Source: Acidobacteriota bacterium (GTDB lineage Bacteria > Acidobacteriota > Terriglobia > UBA7540). From it: DNA of 6,342 bases. The stretch's first letter is position 1, and the number at the start of each line of letters is the position of its first letter. The stretch is taken from assembly GCA_021789565.1 (NCBI GenBank), contig JAJYJL010000520.1:1-6342 (forward strand), in the 5' to 3' direction. The notes beneath the pieces are model-generated. The model saw only the letters and a program-made list of their open reading frames with translations, did no database searches and was not told where the DNA came from. Positions 4,087 through 6,342 of this stretch are shown one piece after another. The position numbers and the translations under genes are program-made.

Positions 4087-6342
4087 TCACAACAGCGTAA
4101 TCGAATAGGAATGCTGGGGCGCGCCTGCGGGCGCAGTCAGTCGAAAGTTGCCGCCGTGGCCGGTGAAAATTGCTTCCGCGTAGTATTCAAGAAGCGGCGA
4201 ATCAGATACGCTGGCTTCGATCTCTTTTACAAAAGTCCGCCGCCCGGCCGGCTCCATCGGAAAAGCCTGCCACTTTTCTGAAGCTATGCGGCGCAGGAAC
4301 AGTTTGAGTTGCGGAGCAGATTTGCCGCCGGGCGCCACCGCGAAGATTCGCACCTTTTCGCCCGGAGCTAATGCAGACGGCCGGGTGGGAATGAAGACTC
4401 GAGGATGGAGCGAGACATCTCTCATGCGCACTTCGCGAAAAAGCGATTCGACTTCCTCCGGCAGTTCACCGAGGAATTCTTTCATCGAGTGGCGCAGGCG
4501 CATTAGCGCCAGCCTTTCATATTTGTTGTGCAAGGAGGCCAGCGCGCCCTGCTCGTTCCGTTCGCTGACCATTTGCTGGTAGGTCAGGAGCGCCCCGCGT
4601 ACTTGCGGCGCGAGTTCTTGCCACAGAGGCACTCCCCGGTCCAGAATTCTTTGTTTTGCGTCAGCAGATTTGCCGGATTGTTTCAGGGCGTGTGCTTCCT
4701 GCAGGATCTGATGAAGGTGCGACGCCAGTACCCACGATTCCGAATAGGGAACCAGGAATTCGACGTAGCGCGCCAGGTAATCCAGCCGCTCACGTTCCGC
4801 AGGACTGGATGCCTTGTCGGTCAAAGTCCTGAGTTGGTGCGCCACTTTGGCCTGCGAAGCCCGGACTTCTTCCGGCGGTTCGTAGCCGGCCCAGAACTCG
4901 AACGCCTCGCTGTAGTCGCCGGAGTAGGCATGAACCTGATGATGGCCGTTCTCAATCTTTCCGGTGAAGGAATTCAGGATCAGACGGTTCTGGTCGACCT
5001 TCGTCATAAGGTCAGCGAGTTCCGTGGCTCGGGGACCTTCCGCCTGTACGGCGGCGAATGCCTGGAAAAATGTCGCAGGTTTCAGGGGTCGGTCCCACGA
5101 GGCCCGTGCCTGGAACCCTGCGTCGGCGTTCATCATTCGGTTTCGCCAGTGAATTCCGAGCACTCCCTGGCAACCGTACTTTTCGGCCAGGTCCAGGTCT
5201 TCCGCTCCGCGGTGGACGTGAAACTGGGGAAGCCACATCGCCGGGTCATCCTCCAGCCACGGGATGGGCCACCGTTCACGTTCGCCGAGTTTTGCGTATT
5301 CCTCGCTGACAGGGTCCCAGCCCAGGTTATCACTCAGCGAGGTGAAGATTACGTCCAGGGGCAGTTGCCGATGAAATTGCGCAAAGTGGCGAACAACGCC
5401 TCCCCATCCGGAGATGACGAGGCGTTTTTCAGGAGCGTGCCGCCTGAGAAAATCGTATGCCTGCCTGTACGGCGTCACCGACAGCGGAACGTTTTGCTTC
5501 TGGCTTGCCCAGTTCATGGCTTCGTCTTCCCACAGCCAGACGTAATCCACCGTGGGGTAGGCTTCCAGCAAATTTCCGAGGCGGACTTCCAGGATGTCAC
5601 GCGCCGCCACCGATTCAGGATCGATGCGCGGTCCGGGCACCTTCGGATCGTTGCTGACGTAACGGGCTTCGGGAGGAGTTGCGCGATAGATCTCGTCCGG
5701 AATCTGGTAAGGTTCAAATCCAACTCCGGTCCGGATGCCGAGTTTCTTTGCGTAGCGGAAGGCATCGCCCCAAACTTCTTGAGCGAACTTGGCGTCTTCC
5801 CAGCAACTGGTGGAACGCGTCGTGGCCTCTGCACCGAAGACATCACCGGCAAAATAATCAGCCGCGCCCATGCCGTAATTGGAGGTTTTCTCGGGTATGT
5901 ATCCCCAGCGGTTGGTCGCTGTCGTATCGGTGTAGGCCAGGTGGCCGACTCCGGCGTATTCAAACGAGAGAAAGGATTCCGTCCACTGGTTAGCGCCCGA
6001 ATAAACGTGTATCCCAAGCGTGTTAAATCGCATCCGCAACATGGCTTCCAGGTAGGCGCAGTATTCCTCTCGGTTGTAGACCGTGATGCAATTCAGAAAG
6101 TCGGGCCAGGGCAACAGCCCTCGCGTCTTGAATCGCGGCTGCGCCTGCCATGGATGATTAACGACCGGCAGGTTCAGATTCCGCGCTTGCTGCAACGGGT
6201 AGACGTCACCATCCAGGCCGAAGAACGCTCCTTGCCGTTCCAGGAAGTCAAAAACTGCAAAAAGGACCGCCTGCCGTGTCGCACCTGTCAGTTGAACTCG
6301 CCGACCGTTCCCCGCCGCGCTTTCCTGACGGATATCGTAGGC
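4087..6342 (-). CDS. Glycoside hydrolase-like protein with GH67/GH20-type N-terminal domain (5' end outside window)
   Basis: The frame is open to the right edge, giving 751 residues without the N-terminus. A TTG at 6195 is internal, because sensible protein continues upstream. Residues 1-49 (containing RVQLTGATRQAVLFAVFDFLE then GAFFGLDGDVYP) resemble the small alpha/beta domain that precedes the barrel in GH67 alpha-glucuronidases and GH20 enzymes. After PRFKTRGLLPWPDF (about 69-82) comes a TIM-barrel-like region to about 430: RMRFNTLGIHVYS (104-116), KKLGIRTGVGFEPYQIP (199-215), DYVWLWEDEAMNW (266-278), KRLVISGWGG (307-316), the PLDVIFTSLSDNLGW turn and GVLGIHWRNR (393-402). The W-E-D-E cluster at 271-274 follows a beta-strand and is a good candidate for catalytic acids, but this is inference. 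Residues 480-640 are mostly helical, and the last 110 form a beta-sandwich-like tail starting at VFIPTRPSALAPGEKVRIF. Substrate unknown; plausibly a plant or microbial polysaccharide. Whether it is secreted cannot be seen, as the N-terminus is missing. Confidence 0.8.
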   Translation of the reverse strand, partial: AYDIRQESAAGNGRRVQLTGATRQAVLFAVFDFLERQGAFFGLDGDVYPLQQARNLNLPVVNHPWQAQPRFKTRGLLPWPDFLNCITVYNREEYCAYLEAMLRMRFNTLGIHVYSGANQWTESFLSFEYAGVGHLAYTDTTATNRWGYIPEKTSNYGMGAADYFAGDVFGAEATTRSTSCWEDAKFAQEVWGDAFRYAKKLGIRTGVGFEPYQIPDEIYRATPPEARYVSNDPKVPGPRIDPESVAARDILEVRLGNLLEAYPTVDYVWLWEDEAMNWASQKQNVPLSVTPYRQAYDFLRRHAPEKRLVISGWGGVVRHFAQFHRQLPLDVIFTSLSDNLGWDPVSEEYAKLGERERWPIPWLEDDPAMWLPQFHVHRGAEDLDLAEKYGCQGVLGIHWRNRMMNADAGFQARASWDRPLKPATFFQAFAAVQAEGPRATELADLMTKVDQNRLILNSFTGKIENGHHQVHAYSGDYSEAFEFWAGYEPPEEVRASQAKVAHQLRTLTDKASSPAERERLDYLARYVEFLVPYSESWVLASHLHQILQEAHALKQSGKSADAKQRILDRGVPLWQELAPQVRGALLTYQQMVSERNEQGALASLHNKYERLALMRLRHSMKEFLGELPEEVESLFREVRMRDVSLHPRVFIPTRPSALAPGEKVRIFAVAPGGKSAPQLKLFLRRIASEKWQAFPMEPAGRRTFVKEIEASVSDSPLLEYYAEAIFTGHGGNFRLTAPAGAPQHSYSITLL

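Noticed and set aside
3839..4090. 83-residue minus-strand frame in the spacer before the methyltransferase
   Set aside because: It is Arg/Pro/Gln-rich with no hydrophobic core or motif, overlaps the stop of the upstream gene and covers the probable methyltransferase promoter.
3280..4281. 333-residue plus-strand open frame across the methyltransferase gene
   Set aside because: It runs antisense to a gene with clear methyltransferase motifs, crosses the spacer and enters the glycosidase-like gene. It has no domain-like composition or ribosome site, so it is a shadow of high-GC coding sequence.

Overview
The window looks like a chromosomal segment of an Acidobacteriota bacterium. The strongest clue is a secreted protein at 1445-3163 with the layout of the 'acidobacterial VWFA-related' family (TIGR03436), which is heavily expanded in that phylum. 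The moderately high GC and the exported SAM-methyltransferase also fit. The repeat tract at 991-1272 resembles, from memory and unverified, repeats I associate with acidobacterial intergenic DNA.

Layout: (1) 2-748 (+), an unrecognised multi-pass membrane protein whose 5' end is probably outside the window. (2) 749-1444, a gene-poor stretch of about 700 bp. It holds a hairpin just after gene 1, a weak promoter-like signal with a GC-rich hairpin, a degenerate 66-bp tandem repeat, and a good sigma70-type promoter and Shine-Dalgarno for the next gene. (3) 1445-3163 (+), the secreted VWFA-related protein. (4) 3153-3203, a two-tier hairpin between convergent genes, probably a shared terminator. (5) 3211-3831 (-), a class I SAM-dependent methyltransferase with an N-terminal signal peptide. 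(6) 3832-4086, a 255-bp spacer containing a long inverted repeat just past the stop of the next gene. (7) 4087-6342 (-), the 3' part of a large protein resembling glycoside hydrolases with a GH67/GH20-type N-terminal domain followed by a TIM-barrel-like region. Its 5' end is outside the window.

The genes do not form an obvious pathway. The two minus-strand genes share orientation but are separated by 255 bp containing an inverted repeat, so they are probably separate units. Two of the four proteins carry clear export signals. I found no mobile element, CRISPR array, tRNA or rRNA, and no clearly new multi-gene system. The most unusual items are the 66-bp repeat tract, the exported methyltransferase and the unclassified glycosidase-like protein.
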